Shown here piece after piece: positions 1 through 11,482 of a DNA stretch of 64,000 nucleotides. Location of the stretch: the NCBI GenBank assembly GCA_032191485.1, contig JAVDOI010000011.1, positions 16,598,617 to 16,662,616 on the forward strand, in the 5' to 3' direction. The notes under the pieces were generated by a model. The model did not search any database, was not told the DNA's origin, and saw only the letters and a list, made by a program, of their open reading frames with translations. Source of the DNA: Leptoclinus maculatus. Lineage: Eukaryota; Chordata; Actinopteri; Perciformes; Stichaeidae. How positions within the stretch are numbered: position 1 is the stretch's first letter; each line of letters begins with the position of its first letter. The translations under genes and the position numbers were made by a program.

Positions 1-80
1 TTTCATATACTGACAGTTTAGAATATGTCTTTGAAATTATGTAATTTTCTGACTATTGTCTAATGTTCTATTGCCAACAG

Positions 81-1168
81 GCAATCTCCTTCCAGTCCTG
101 GTGGTCCTTCCCCTGGTTCTCTTTATGGTTTTGTCTGCTGTTGGACTCTGGTGCTGCTACAGACATAAACTCCACCCACTGAAAACCTCTGCTCCACCTC
201 CAGCGTCAAGGTATGGCATTCTGGAGGGTAAAATACCAATCCTCTACATTATAGTGAAGAGCAGTTTGCTGACAATTTTACTTTCTATGTTGTGTGGATG
301 TGGAAATACTCTTGTATTTGTGTTTTAACCCTCAGTTGTTCAGTCCCGGTCGAGGGCAAGCTTCTGGCCGACGACCATGAGAGCGGTCACGCAAACCCGA
401 TATTCTTGCTTAAAAAACAACACTCAGACCACCTGGTAAAGAAGCCCACTATGACCCAGACAATACTGCCATTCTCTATTGTTTGTGAATATTAGAGGAA
501 ACCACTGAACTTTGTTACGGTTGCTTTCTTCCCCAGGGGAAGCCCTCTCCTCGTCCGAGCCCATCTTGCTCGTCTCGGTCCAGGCATACTATCGTGCGTC
601 CGGCAGTGAAGCCTCCTCCCGTCCCTGCGTATGCTGCAGAGCAGAAAGACCAAACACCTCAGGCCCAGATCCAGCCTGTAGACAGACAATACTCTCCTCA
701 GGGTTACACTCCACCTTCGGTTAAATCAGCTCAGCTCCCAGAGCAACGACGAAACCAGGCCCCTCCACCACCTTCAGGACGCCCACCTTTACCTTTCCTG
801 GACACCAAAACCCACCCACAGCAGTCAGTAGTACCCAAGCCCCGACCAGAACCCCCAAACAGACCTCCACCACCTTGTCCTGTCAACAGACTATCAGGGG
901 TGAGTATGTTTGTATGTGTTTGAATAAAAACTATTTTGTTCTGGTTTACTGGATGTGAAATGTCTGATTTGTTATTTGGATGCAGGAACAGCAACAAATG
1001 AAAGGCCTGCAGGTGACCAGTAACGCCCTGCAAAGAGGGAAAGCTGCTTTGGCTCCATCTGCTGGACAGAAAAAGCCAAACAGGTAATTTATCTGGTGCT
1101 GTTTTTAGAATGTAAATCTGTACAAACTCCTTGTTAACTTCTCTTTTTTTTTATCTTATAGAAGCTAA
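81..1168 (+). CDS. adam19: ADAM metalloprotease (ADAM19-like), last five coding exons: membrane anchor and cytoplasmic tail
   Basis: This is the C-terminal part of a membrane-anchored disintegrin/metalloprotease; the catalytic half lies left of the window. I join exons 81-210, 336-435, 537-899, 986-1083 and 1162-1168. All junctions are AG/GT and keep frame. The first exon encodes a hydrophobic span (NLLPVLVVLPLVLFMVLSAV) followed by a WCCYRHK stop-transfer, so it is the transmembrane helix. Exon 2 contains ESGHANPIF, which resembles the GHANP stretch I recall in ADAM19 tails. Exons 3-4 are proline-rich, with SH3-ligand-type runs (VKPPPVPA, APPPPSGRPPLP, RPPPPCPV), as expected for an ADAM tail that binds SH3 adaptors. 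The protein ends ...KKPNRS. ADAM12 or ADAM33 is the alternative; the GHANP motif and 5q-type neighbours favour ADAM19. The stop falls in a tiny coding part of the last exon, so the tail is short compared with the mammalian protein. Confidence 0.75.
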
Positions 1169-2455
1169 GAGCTCAGGGAGACGTTGGGGTCCACCACTTA
1201 CATCCAATAATGGACTGGTGCAAACTGTCTTTTTGAATATTGGCGGCTGACAAGGAAACTGTAGGATATGATGTATACTTGACACTGAGTGCTTTACAGT
1301 GTACTTACTTACACTTGTGTATTGAGGGAAAATGCTAGAATCACAGTAAGTCATAGTATATATCACAATGAGTACATTTTAAGTCTTAAATCTTTTAAGA
1401 TTTATGCTTAATATGTGTTTTGTAAATTAGCGCTATGTGTCTGCTTTCACAACTTGAAACAGCAAACGTTATTTTCCCAAAAGTTAATGGAAATGTGAAG
1501 TTGTTTCCACGTGTGCAGCAGTGTTGGAAAAACTGTTCCAGGAGTATTTATTTGCAAAAGGAAAATTCATGTTTACAATGTAGCATATGTACTAGACATG
1601 GTGTCTCTTTAAGAGCATCAGCTGTAAAGGGATGTCTTATATTAAGAAAAGATGCCAATATTGAAGTGCTTAGCCTTCTTATGTGTGAATAAGAATGGGA
1701 TTTTAACTGGACTAAATGGGACCAGTGAAAGCCCTACATGCATGCTGTAATGTACGCTTATGATGAGAGAGATATATCTGACATGTAGCAGGGAATGTTA
1801 GGGTTTTGTCAGTTTGTTATTAGTTTTCTTTTAGTGATTTTATACTGTTGTTGTCTTGCACTTTGAGCAATCATTTTAGTGTCAAATACTCTTAAAAAGC
1901 CTGCAGAAGGTGAGTATTTGATGAAGATTTTTGGTGATGTATCACTTTAAGGTGATTTAAACCCACACTGTTTCTTAGTTCTGTCACTTACTATCAGCGA
2001 TGAATTCCTCTTTGTCCATGGCAACATTTCAAATCATTTCACATTGATTAAAAAAAAAAATATGTCACCATAGTTTTATTTACATGTGTCAGTTAAACAT
2101 CAAAATGTCCCCATAAATTTGAATCATTTTGCATGTTCGTCCGACAATGTTACTGAAACTGTTCAGGAGTTCCCTAATGACCAAAATGCTATAAAGTTAC
2201 CCATCTATCTGAGAAGACTATGTTAAATGTTCCATGCTGTGTTACAGTGATACCTTTGTAATTAATGTGAGGTACTGTTAAAAATCGTGGTCCATTTGAC
2301 CACTTGGGGGGGATGACCTGGTTTTATCTGTAATGTGTAAAAACAGTCTGTCAGCTGCCATGTTTTACCTTCTTATCAGATCTATGCAAACCCTGGCACT
2401 GTGCAACACTGTGTCTTCAACTTTAATTCAAATAAACACATGGGAAAATAAAAGA
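1169..2455 (+). other. adam19: 3'UTR of the adam19-like gene
   Basis: This is non-coding sequence after the stop at 1166-1168. A canonical AATAAA at 2431-2436, followed by a second AATAAA-like run (aaaataaaag, about 2446), marks the likely cleavage site near 2455. There are no convincing ORFs. The extent is inferred from the poly(A) signal only. Confidence 0.55.
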
Positions 2456-2949
2456 AATGTTATACATTTTAACTAGTTTTGTTTTGTCAATGCTTGTAAT
2501 CTTGTTCATACCTCGATTCAAACGCTGGCGGATTCAAGAGCATGCTCAGTAGTAGCTTAGTGCATGAATAACATTGGAACTGTTACACCTTTCAATATAG
2601 CTGCAAGCAGCAATTCATGCACACACGTACAATGACTTTAACATTCAGGGCTCTTTTGGTGAACATTTTATAGATGCAGTGTGTTCTACTTCTGCCAAAT
2701 CGTACACAGCCAAAAGATCTGCTGCTGCTCTTCACGGGTCTGTACGAATGTTAAACTAGTGTTTGACAGTACAGTTAAAAAGTGAAAAATTAAGCCTGTG
2801 TCTTGCTCTATCGTTTCTGCTAACATGCTTGTTAAATTAGGTAAATTGTTTGACCATAATAGTTCCTGAACAGCTGAATATTGTATGGACTTTGTGGTTT
2901 GTGCATAATATATTGGGAGAAAAAAACGTTTTTATTTTGAGTTAAGTGT
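2456..2949. other. Intergenic, no feature recognised
   Basis: This is unique-looking AT-rich sequence. The phrase agctgcaagcagcaatt near 2598 resembles a common fish interspersed repeat, but the match is too short to delimit an element. Confidence 0.3.
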
Positions 2950-3235
2950 AATTCACATCCTGGCCACTTGGGAGCAGCGCAACAACCTGGAAGCACAACA
3001 TGGACTCATCACGTCATAATGTTGATATGGCGAACATGCGAGCAAACTGTTGCTGATGTTCACCTGCAGTCTATGATTTGCACACGAGGCAGAAGCAGGG
3101 CGACATTGACATCCATTTGGAGTCGTGTTTTTGGCCACCGGAAGAATGTAAGTCTATCAGTCACTCGACGTTTAGTTCTGTTTCAGTGTCCACCAACTAC
3201 TGACCCTAGAGCTGCTAAATGGTGACTAACTTTGT
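2950..3235 (+). repeat. Dispersed repeat, copy 1 (second copy at 15775-15975)
   Basis: The block shares ordered motifs with 15775-15975: catttggagt-gtgtt, then gttctgttt/gctctgttt, then agctgctaaatg, then ctgg/cagctagttg. The shared order over about 200 bp indicates two diverged copies of one interspersed family. The family also resembles a repeat I have seen in many fish sequences. Small ORFs here are chance. Confidence 0.55.
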
Positions 3236-3757
3236 CCTGTCTGCTGGTTGGTGCCAGATAACAGGTGATGTGCAGTGGGTTTATCACAGCTTTTCCACTT
3301 AGACGGCAACCTTAAGACTGATCCAAAGTAACTAACTAGTTGGCACAAACTAAAACAATGAGCTAAGAGATGTTAAAACGGTCCGTAAAGCTGAAGGCAG
3401 CAGCAGAGTTGGATGTAACTAGTTCTCTTTGGTTTCATCACTAAAAGTGAGACATTTATTTACCAAATAAAAGTGGTACATTCAAATCACTTCCTTCTTT
3501 ATTTTTGGTTGTTTAGGAGGCCTTTGATGTCATAGCGCATTTCCTCTGCTTATTAAACGATCGATTATCAATCGATAGTGTATAGTATGTGTAAGTGACA
3601 CCCCCTCTAAGCACTGCTGGAAATGTCGAAAGGTGCCTGCCCTTTAGATCTCCACATCCTTCACTGAGATGAAAGCTCTCTGATTTATTCTAATCAAAAG
3701 GCTGCTAAATACCAAGGCCAGACCCCCTGAACCAACCTTCCTCCAACACAAAAACAG

Positions 3758-3793
<36 letters not shown>
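3758..3793. repeat. (CA)n microsatellite
   Basis: About 18 uninterrupted CA dinucleotides read directly from the sequence. The surrounding 3240-3860 holds no gene. Confidence 0.9.
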
Positions 3794-3795
<2 letters not shown>

Positions 3796-4287
3796 TCTGG
3801 TTGACTCTCTGCAGACTGCAGAGCCAGGTGATCCTCCAAAGGGAGGGGAAGGTATAGCTGTGACTCGGGCTACATCCACACCGATACGTTTTCGTTGGTT
3901 TTTAAACAAAACAAACAATCTCCGTCCACGCGGCCGTTTCAGCATAATTTGCAAAATGATTTCCGTCCATACTAGCACGACTGGAAATGCGGGTGCCAGT
4001 GTAAACAGGTAGATTTGTTGCTAAATTACAAAAAAATACAGTTTTATAGTACTCTAAATAAAAGGTCGGGCTTGATACTTCGTCTATAAACTCAAACAGA
4101 GACATTTCGTGGAAAGTTTTAGAAGTTTTATTTTTCAAACTTAGTTGCAAGGCTGCGAGTCTTGCTCTGTCTCTCTGTCACATCAAATTTACTTTAAAAT
4201 GAACACCTAGAAATCAAAGTTTACTAGATTATCGGTCAATAAATGTGGTCAACACACGTCTCTCCTCGGTTTCGTTATTGCCTGTTC

Positions 4288-4629
4288 TCACACTCGAAGC
4301 TCTGCTGGTGGCTGAAGTCTCTGTCTTACTGGAAAGCATTTATGCTTTTTTTCCTTTACAGTTTCTGTGTGGACTTCACAATAGTTGTGCAGAACAAAAT
4401 AAGCATTAATAAGAAAAGGAAAGTCCTCCGTTTTGTGTCCGTCGTCCTCCTCAAAGCCGCACACTGTGACTTCAAACGTCCGCTCCGTATGGCTGATAAC
4501 GCCGCTGGACATGCTGCTCGCTAACCGCTCCAATAACAGCTGCTGTCTCCGCATGTCGGCAGTAGGAGAATTATAAAATGTGGAATTTAAATGCACAACA
4601 GCTGCTATTATAGACAACAAGGTCAGCAA
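4288..4629 (-). pseudogene. PIF/Harbinger-like transposase C-terminal remnant
   Basis: The minus strand encodes a 113-residue open stretch containing FPFLINAYFVLHNYCEVHTE. This resembles the conserved 'LHN-C' block near the C-terminus of DDE_Tnp_4 (PIF/Harbinger) transposases, where a hydrophobic strand precedes VLHN.CE. No upstream DDE core is readable, so only a fragment remains. The flank 3865-4010 has the 'gttttcgtt...gtgtaaac' composition seen at non-autonomous fish element ends. A chance resemblance cannot be excluded. Confidence 0.4.
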
Positions 4630-5134
4630 CGCCTGTAATCAGTTGTCCATGTTAAATCAACCACTGGTAGTTGATCGATAATCAAGGCTGTTGTTGCTTG
4701 TTTTCTTCCGGAAAGGGTCACGTGCTAGGGGCGTGACGAACAGGGAAGGACACGTCAAAGACTGCGAAGACCTGATCAAGTAGTCAACGCTGGTGTCTAC
4801 GGGTACATCCCAAGTCTCTTAATTGTCATTTCCTCGCTTGAACCGGAAGTTGTTCTGCGCCGCCATATTGACGGCCGTCCCAAAGCACTTATTTAGCTCG
4901 GAGGAGCGAGGATCGAGGAGAGAGGAGGGATCTCCGAGGAGCATAAGAACAGCCTTCCAGGAAGTGTTTTAACGGTCGACACGCCACCTCATTGTTCATC
5001 AGTTATGTGATTGGATGCTGCAGCCGATCGGACTGATCTGATTTTTTTCAACATGTAAACAGTGAAGACGGATCGCAGATTAAACTGAAGCTTTATATTT
5101 GATTAGTTTTCTGATTCACCGTCTGGTTTAAATA

Positions 5135-5663
5135 AACATCGAACAAAAAATTCGGAAATTTGTGTTTGGTAGATTGGCCCAAGCTGATCCCACAAGTGTT
5201 CAATGGGGTTGAGGTCAGGACTGTTGGCAGAGAATGGAATGGCCTGCCAACAGTCCTGACCTCAACCCACTTGTGGGATCAGCTTGGGCGTGCTGTTCGT
5301 GCTAGAATGTGACTGTTTGTTAAATGAATAAATTGTAAAATTGCCAATATGTCTTGTTTCTTCCTTGTTACTGATAGACTTCAATCATCCAATCCACCAA
5401 ACAACACCAAACAAGAGTCAATAGCAACAGCAGAATAAGCTGTTTGGCATTGGCAGAGAAGATTTGGCACATTTTTCATGGGCGCAACCCACATACTCAG
5501 CTGTGCTGCTCATCCCACAAATGCATGTTCCTTACAAATGGGGCACCGTTGAAAAGGAAACTAAACAGGCTTTCCAACGGTATAAGATGTATTGCCAGGA
5601 AGCATTGTTACAACAGAGAAATAATCTACCAAACACAAATTTTCGAACTTTTTGTTTGATGTT
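5135..5663. mobile_element. Nested Tc1/mariner-like non-autonomous element
   Basis: Terminal inverted repeats of about 44 nt (5132-5175 and 5623-5666) differ at only three positions. The TA dinucleotides at 5133-5134 and 5664-5665 fit the TA target duplication of Tc1/mariner. The interior holds transposase 3' coding remnants; the minus strand of 5180-5228 reads SPDLNPIEHLWDQLG, the catalytic-glutamate block of Tc1 transposases. At about 530 bp it is far shorter than a full Tc1 element (about 1.6 kb), so it could only move with a transposase supplied elsewhere. Confidence 0.65.
5178..5288. repeat. Fold-back (long hairpin) within the Tc1-like element
   Basis: Arms 5178-5230 and 5244-5288 are reverse complements across a 13-nt spacer, except for 8 nt missing from the right arm. 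The left arm encodes the intact DLNPIEHLW block on the minus strand. The right arm carries the same block on the plus strand, broken by the 8-nt deletion. Confidence 0.8.
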
Positions 5664-6477
5664 TATATGTTCATTGTAGTCTGAATAACAAAAGGACCAC
5701 AAACAACTTTCTTCATTTATTAGAAAGATTTGTCTTTTCATGATCTGATATTTCCCTCAATAACTTTTATTATGGATACAATTAAAGTCAGAGAGCTTTT
5801 TACATCATTTATCATCATTTCCATTCAGTCACGTGAGGCTGATCATTCCTGAGTGTTTGATGAGTTTTATCATTTAAGTTTAACCTGAAACATGGAGCCT
5901 AATGAATTAATTCCAGTGTTCAAGAGAAACCATAATCATATTCTGGGTTATTTAATAATGATCACAATCTGAATTTCAAAAGGTACAGACGCAAATAAAT
6001 CATAAATAAGTAAAACGCATTCTGCCGGTAGAAATCGTTTATAAACAGAACACAGTTTGTTAAAGAGGTAACAGGCTACAGAGAGAACACACCTCTACTC
6101 TGACAGTGATGATTACTGTGTGTATTTATTAGTTATTAGTATTATTAGTTACTATTATTAAGTACAGTGATGTGTACAGACACAAACTTATCAAAAGTCT
6201 CTCCAGCTGTTAAAGCTGTGATCAGTTGTGATCAGCAGTCGCCGTCATCAGAAACAGACGTCGCTTCACGTCACGCAACTGAGGAAAGGACGTCTCATGT
6301 CTCTTAAAACATATTTCCTCGTTTCCTCTCTCCTCGTATGGTTTCCTTGAGTCTCTCCATGCATCCCTGGTGGGAAGGACTAAGACGCAAGGAAAGGACG
6401 CAAGTGAAGGAGACGGGGATGCAATTAAGAGACTTGGGATGTACCCTACGTCATCGTTTCCAAACTTATGCAATTCG

Positions 6478-6645
6478 GCCTGTTCACACTACGAGGTTTT
6501 CAAACGTATCCATCCTTGGGAGCGTTTTAAACGTGTCCGTTTTCGGTGCTCTAAAACTCCACGGCCTAGTGTGGACGCTCAGTGTAAACGTAGCGAAAGA
6601 TATGCGTTTTAAAATGGAAACGTAGTAGTGTGGACATGGCCCCAG
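6478..6645. repeat. Interspersed repeat, terminal-type sequence of a fish DNA element
   Basis: Phrases such as tgttcacactacgaggtttt, gtgtggacgctcagtgtaaacg and acgtagtagtgtggacatggc recur in non-autonomous fish elements. The segment begins and ends with complementary-looking 'cacacta/tagtgtgg' modules. Boundaries are approximate. Confidence 0.4.
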
Positions 6646-7530
6646 AGGGAGACGACGTGGCATTGGCAGGCAAAGGTTTTAGCAAGTGGCTTAATTGCAG
6701 CCAGCCTCTCCTGCTGAGTATAATTAGTGTTAGCTGGCATGTCACTTCCTGTGAAATTTCATTTATTAGAGATGACGATTGGCTGAGAGAGATAAAACAC
6801 AGGGGTGACACCCCCGCCTCCCCTCCCAGCGGGAGGGGAGCACAGCCAGGAGGGCAGTGAGGAGAGGATCTCACCTGCTGAAAGCTCCCCTGCTTTGTAT
6901 AATGACCTAATTAAGGCTGACTTGTTTTTCCACTTGTAATGTTGATTGCCACACTCGTTTCTTCACCAATTTTCTCTCAATCAGTCCCTCCTTTCTTCTA
7001 AGATTTATTTTTATCGTGAGCTTCATCATCAGTCTCTTCATTATAACTGTTTTACAAGTAGACTTTTTATTGGAGATGCTAAATATTCTGCAGAAAAAAC
7101 ATTTACCAATACCAACTAAGAGCAAACATCAGCTGATACATCAATGTATATGCATTTTAGCAGTACTATGCCTTACTACTACTTCCTCCAGGGGGTTTAA
7201 GAATAAATATCTACATACTGATACAATGTAAAATATTGTGTTACAACTATATAATTAGTTTTAATTAGTTAGTTAGTTAGTTAGAAGCGAGGACCTGCAA
7301 CTTGCCCACAGAAAGTCGTTAGTCACTTTTTGGTTAATCCAGCAAAACCATAACCTAAAAAGTTGTTGATGAACCTAATCTTTACCTTAAACCAAGATTA
7401 AACCTACAAGAGACCCAATTGCTGGCATGGCTGCAACCACGATTAGACTTCCCTGAAGTTTTTCAAATTACTTTAGCCTGACTGCTAATAAATTATATAA
7501 CTGACCATCATAACATTATACTGTTAAATA
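6646..7530. other. Intergenic, no gene
   Basis: There is AT-rich sequence with a GC-rich patch at 6790-6860 (cccctcccagcgggagggg, a short palindrome) and a (TTAG)5 run at about 7263-7283. Nothing coding was recognised. Confidence 0.4.
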
Positions 7531-7535
7531 AAGAT

Positions 7536-8250
7536 GTACACCCATGATTAGGTCTATATCGCAATATACAGTATCATAATAATAATCGATAAGTGATATG
7601 TATATCATGTTTTCAATAAATAAATAGTCTATATGAAATACATGGTAAAGCCACATTTTACATTCTGCATTTTGTGCGAAATGAACATAACATAGTTTTT
7701 TTGGGTCTGGTTTTAATCCTGCTGCTTTGTTTACTTTTGGTGTCATTGCAATGTACAAGTAATGGACATGTAGTGTGATTCATACCAGTCGAAAATATGC
7801 CACTACCCATTTTATTATTGTCTCGGGGTGTGCGTGGCTTCTCCACAGATAATTTTATTTATCTATTAACCGTTGGATCACGTTCAACAGAGAAACTGTT
7901 CCTACACAAGCAGCCACAAACAAAACATTGTGTTGACGCATGTCTGTGTAGTCCGTCATTAAGATGAAGAACAAAAAAGGTATGTTGTGCTGGTTAATGA
8001 CGACGGATAGCCTGCACTACAAATGTCAAACCGGGTCCAAATGACAGAGAAATCCTCCGTTTAGGTAAAAGCTCTTCTTGTTTGGACCGTTTGCTTTCAT
8101 GTGTAAGGATCAGAACTTAAAGCATCGCCCCAATTACGTAAATATTGCCGTAAAGCAGCTCGGCCCTAGATTCACAATAAAAAAACATTAAGAAAAATAT
8201 TTTTTTATATTGTTTTGACAATACATATTGTCATATTGCTCAGCCTTAGC
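7536..8250. repeat. Probable decayed non-autonomous DNA element (tatcgcaatat / attgtcatattgctcagcc type)
   Basis: The left part carries ggtctatatcgcaatatac. The right end, attgtcatattgctcagcctta, looks like the reverse complement of the widespread 'ctgggcaatatgacaat' terminus of fish elements. A related start, ttgggtgatattgaaattcc, occurs at about 8504. The family and exact ends are not certain. Confidence 0.35.
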
Positions 8251-8804
8251 CAGCATAAATCTACTGTCCGATCACACTGTGATGTTACTTGACTCACTCT
8301 CTCTCGCTCACAATGTGGGTTACTTTTAATTTGTTGATAAACTGGTAACGTTAGGGTTAACAAATGTAACATTAACAATAGACTAGGGTGACTTCTTTCT
8401 TCATAGCTCCATGAGGCAAATGTTAACATTACCAAGCGCCCCGCACATGAGGCTTGTTAACAAAGGGAACCTGTGAAGGTGAAGTTAGCTTGTTAACAGT
8501 ATGGTTGGGTGATATTGAAATTCCCCTACTGACGATATTGCTTTAAGACAAACACAGATAAACGAAATTAGCATAAAAAAAAAAAGCCAGAGGCACATAG
8601 ATATGAATATACAAATACAAAGTGGCCTCAATGTATAGGCAGTAAGCGCTATTTTACACAAGGGCATGCTGAGATTAATAAATAATAATAATCAACTGGT
8701 AGTAACTGTCTTTGTACAGTCTACCCCTTTCTTTTGATGAGCTACAACAATGCAATAAAGCATAGAGAAACTAAGAGACAACGAGAAAGAGACTATAGAG
8801 ATTA

Positions 8805-9465
8805 TCGTCTTGTGGGGGGTACTGCGGGAATATGGGATAACAAGGTCGTTGCTACGAGTCATCCAGTCCTTGTTTAACCAAAGTGAGAGCTGTGTCTGTT
8901 CATCACAAAGTCAAACATGTTTTCAATGCATGTTGGCCTCTGCCAGGGTAGTCTCCCTACCAATTCATGGACAATCGCATGTCCATGATAATGAGAATTG
9001 CACTTCTGCTCTTTGCAGATGATGTGGTTCTGTTGGCTCCATCAGAACGTAACCGTCAGCACCCACAGTGGTGGTTTGCAGCCGAGTGTGAAGAGGTTGG
9101 GATGAGAGTCAGTACCTCGGAATACGGTGGATTGTACCCTGTGGGTTGGGAGTGAGTCATTGCCCCAAGTTAAGTATCTCAGGGTCACCCGGTCCGGGTG
9201 TTGTACCGGACCGGGTGAAGAAGGAGCTGAGCGGGAAGGCAAAGCTCTCAATTTACCAGTCCATCTACGTTCCGACCTTCGCCTCTGGTCGTGGCCGTTA
9301 TGTAGTGACCAAAAGAATGAGCGGCTGAAATGAGCCTCCTTCGTAGGGTGGCAGGGCTCAGCCTTAGAGATCGGATGAGGAACCCAGACATGGAACTTGG
9401 AGTAGAGCCCCTGATCCATAGTGTCGAAATGGGCCAGCTGAAGTATATCAGCCATCTTTAATGTT
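8805..9465 (+). pseudogene. Non-LTR retrotransposon (LINE) reverse transcriptase fragment, inactivated
   Basis: Frames switch several times. Successive pieces read VLREYGITRSLLRVIQSLFNQSESC, then ALLLFADDVVLLAPSERN with the FADD catalytic box of reverse transcriptases, then WFAAECEEVGMRVSTSEYG, KAKLSIYQSIYVPTFASG and FLRRVAGLSLRDRMRNPD-like sequence (degenerate). Their order matches the thumb and C-terminal part of an abundant fish LINE ORF2. The endonuclease and N-terminal RT are absent, with frameshifts and stops throughout. It is a 5'-truncated dead copy, as expected for target-primed insertion. Confidence 0.8.
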
Positions 9466-9469
9466 ATCA

Positions 9470-10770
9470 TTTACACCTGTTCTTTTCCTACTGTGAGAGA
9501 TGTCTTGTGTGGAAAAAAGGCCTATGTGCAAAATGGTACAAAGTGAGCAAAGGATTTGCCAGTCAAGCGCTTGCCCACTGTTCCTGGTTTAATCATGCAA
9601 AACAAGTGAAAACACTGGGGCTGCTGGACCAGAGGCATGCAGCTTTTAATATGTCTTAAATACAGGATGGCCTGGATTGCTCCAGTTGTTTACCAGTGAT
9701 TAGGAGCTTCGGGCCTTTACACTTCAATTGGATAAAATCCCACAACTGCAGATTTACTGGCTCATTTAACAGCCAGAGGTGCCAAACAGTACCGGCTGTA
9801 TATAGTGGCCACATAGTGTATTTAAAGATAGTATCATTATTAATGTTCACAGTTACTGTTTTTGTGGTATTCCTGCACAATAACCTTTCATCATTTCTCT
9901 ATTTAAACAGGGAAGGTTAAAACTGCAGTCCAACAATGAGTGCATATTTTTTTTGCCTTCAGTGTTTATGGCCGGGTCACAACCCGAGGGATTAATGGGG
10001 GTTGATATAGTTAAGTGTTGCTCTGATTGAGGTACTTGCCTCTAGCAATAAAAGGTCAACATAAATAATTAATGAAAGGAAAATGTCATAAGGGAGGGGA
10101 GGGAGTAAAAAGAGGTGTAAGGTAACTTGGGGATGACTCATATCTTCTCATTTAATTTTTTACTTTTACATTTTATTATGCCAGTCTTATACATTTTACA
10201 CCATGTCAAAATGTTACAGTATTGGTCTTTGATTAGATTGAAAAGTATCACTATTTACATGTGGCTTTAATGTTCATCAAAGACGGGTTGCTGTTACATC
10301 ACACAGTAAAATCGATCCCAGATCAGCTCAGGCACAGTTTCCTCTATGTTGATTATCCCTTTAATTGTGAGGTTTTGACCTGTTATGCGTATTCAGATCA
10401 ATGCATGGAGAATTCCTTATGAGACTCCTACAGAGGTGAGTTCACTGACACGACTGTCTGAGATCAGACGAAAGCTCTTTTCCTCTAATTAGAACCCTTG
10501 GCAATTGTAATGAATGCCCTTCTGAAAATATATTTAATAACCTAATGTCAGCAGGAGCCCATCCGTTAATGATCCATCTTATTAAGACTCTACTGTACTA
10601 GTGTGTATGTGTGTGTGTGTGTGTGTCATTGATTGAAACAATTACACGAAAATTCCAGACTGAACTGAACACAGATACATAAAAAGAAAAGCTGTTGGTT
10701 TTCTATATCTCCCTTCCAATCTATATAATCTTTGACACCACAGAACAATGTTATCACACACAGGCAACAT
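9470..10770. other. Intergenic, no gene recognised
   Basis: This AT-rich spacer lies between the dead LINE and the gpr151 3'UTR. It contains a short (GT)n at about 10607-10626. No plausible exon was seen on either strand. Confidence 0.4.
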
Positions 10771-10774
10771 TTAT

Positions 10775-11482
10775 AGAATTGTCTTTATTGTAAACACTGG
10801 TCTTTGATGCACAATGAATACAAAATAATCTCGCTCACAAACAGGAAGGGCAGGAAACACAGACTCGCTCACTGTGACATAACAAACTGCCTACCTCAAC
10901 ATCTCTAACATCCAAAGGGTGTACGTAAACAATGACTGCACATGAGTGTAAAATACATTTAGGTGTTAACATCTACCTCCAATTAAGATGCAAAATTAAG
11001 ATTTTTCCCAGAGGATTTCTTGCAGCACACACCAGTCGTTAAGAACATTAAATTAAAAGGTGTGTCCGAGTAATTCAATAAATCTGTAATTGCCAATGTT
11101 AATTCACACACTACACTGAAAACATATATAGATTACTGTGTGTTGAATTCACATTGCCATACTTACCAGAGGCTTTCATTTACAGCCACCAAAAGCCACC
11201 TTGCACTATAATCTAGTTATTCCTCGTAAAAACACAATCGAAAGACAATATTATATAATGTTCACCATACGTATATATACAGATGATACTGCTCTATTTA
11301 TAGCCCACTCTGGGTTTCCCCTCTGATTTGCACGTCTTACCTTTGAACAATATAAACACAGTTGACAGAATACAAATGATTTACGGCGCAGCACTCAGCA
11401 GCAGCCTCAATTCTTAAATTAAGGTCTGTTGATGAAGCTGCTGCTGTCTGAGGATTGTATTAAAGATCAGCTGAAAGGTGGT
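10775..11482 (-). other. gpr151: 3'UTR of gpr151
   Basis: This follows the gpr151 stop on the minus strand. TTTATT at 10784-10789 is a canonical AATAAA on the gene strand and gives the likely end. The extent is inferred from this signal alone. Confidence 0.5.

Larger units (their letters stand above)
4801..6446. mobile_element. 1.65-kb DNA transposon with perfect 24-bp terminal inverted repeats, carrying a nested insertion
   Basis: The ends 4801-4824 (starting gggtacatcccaagtctctt) and 6423-6446 are exact reverse complements. TAC flanks both sides (4798-4800 and 6447-6449). Moving the boundary by one base instead gives a 5-bp CTACG repeat, so the target-duplication length is ambiguous. No intact transposase is present. 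A separate Tc1-like element (5135-5663) sits inside. The superfamily is not assigned. Confidence 0.65.

Noticed and set aside
8967..9155. Active reverse transcriptase suggested by the FADD box
   Set aside because: Flanking pieces are in different frames with stops and missing domains, so the copy is dead.
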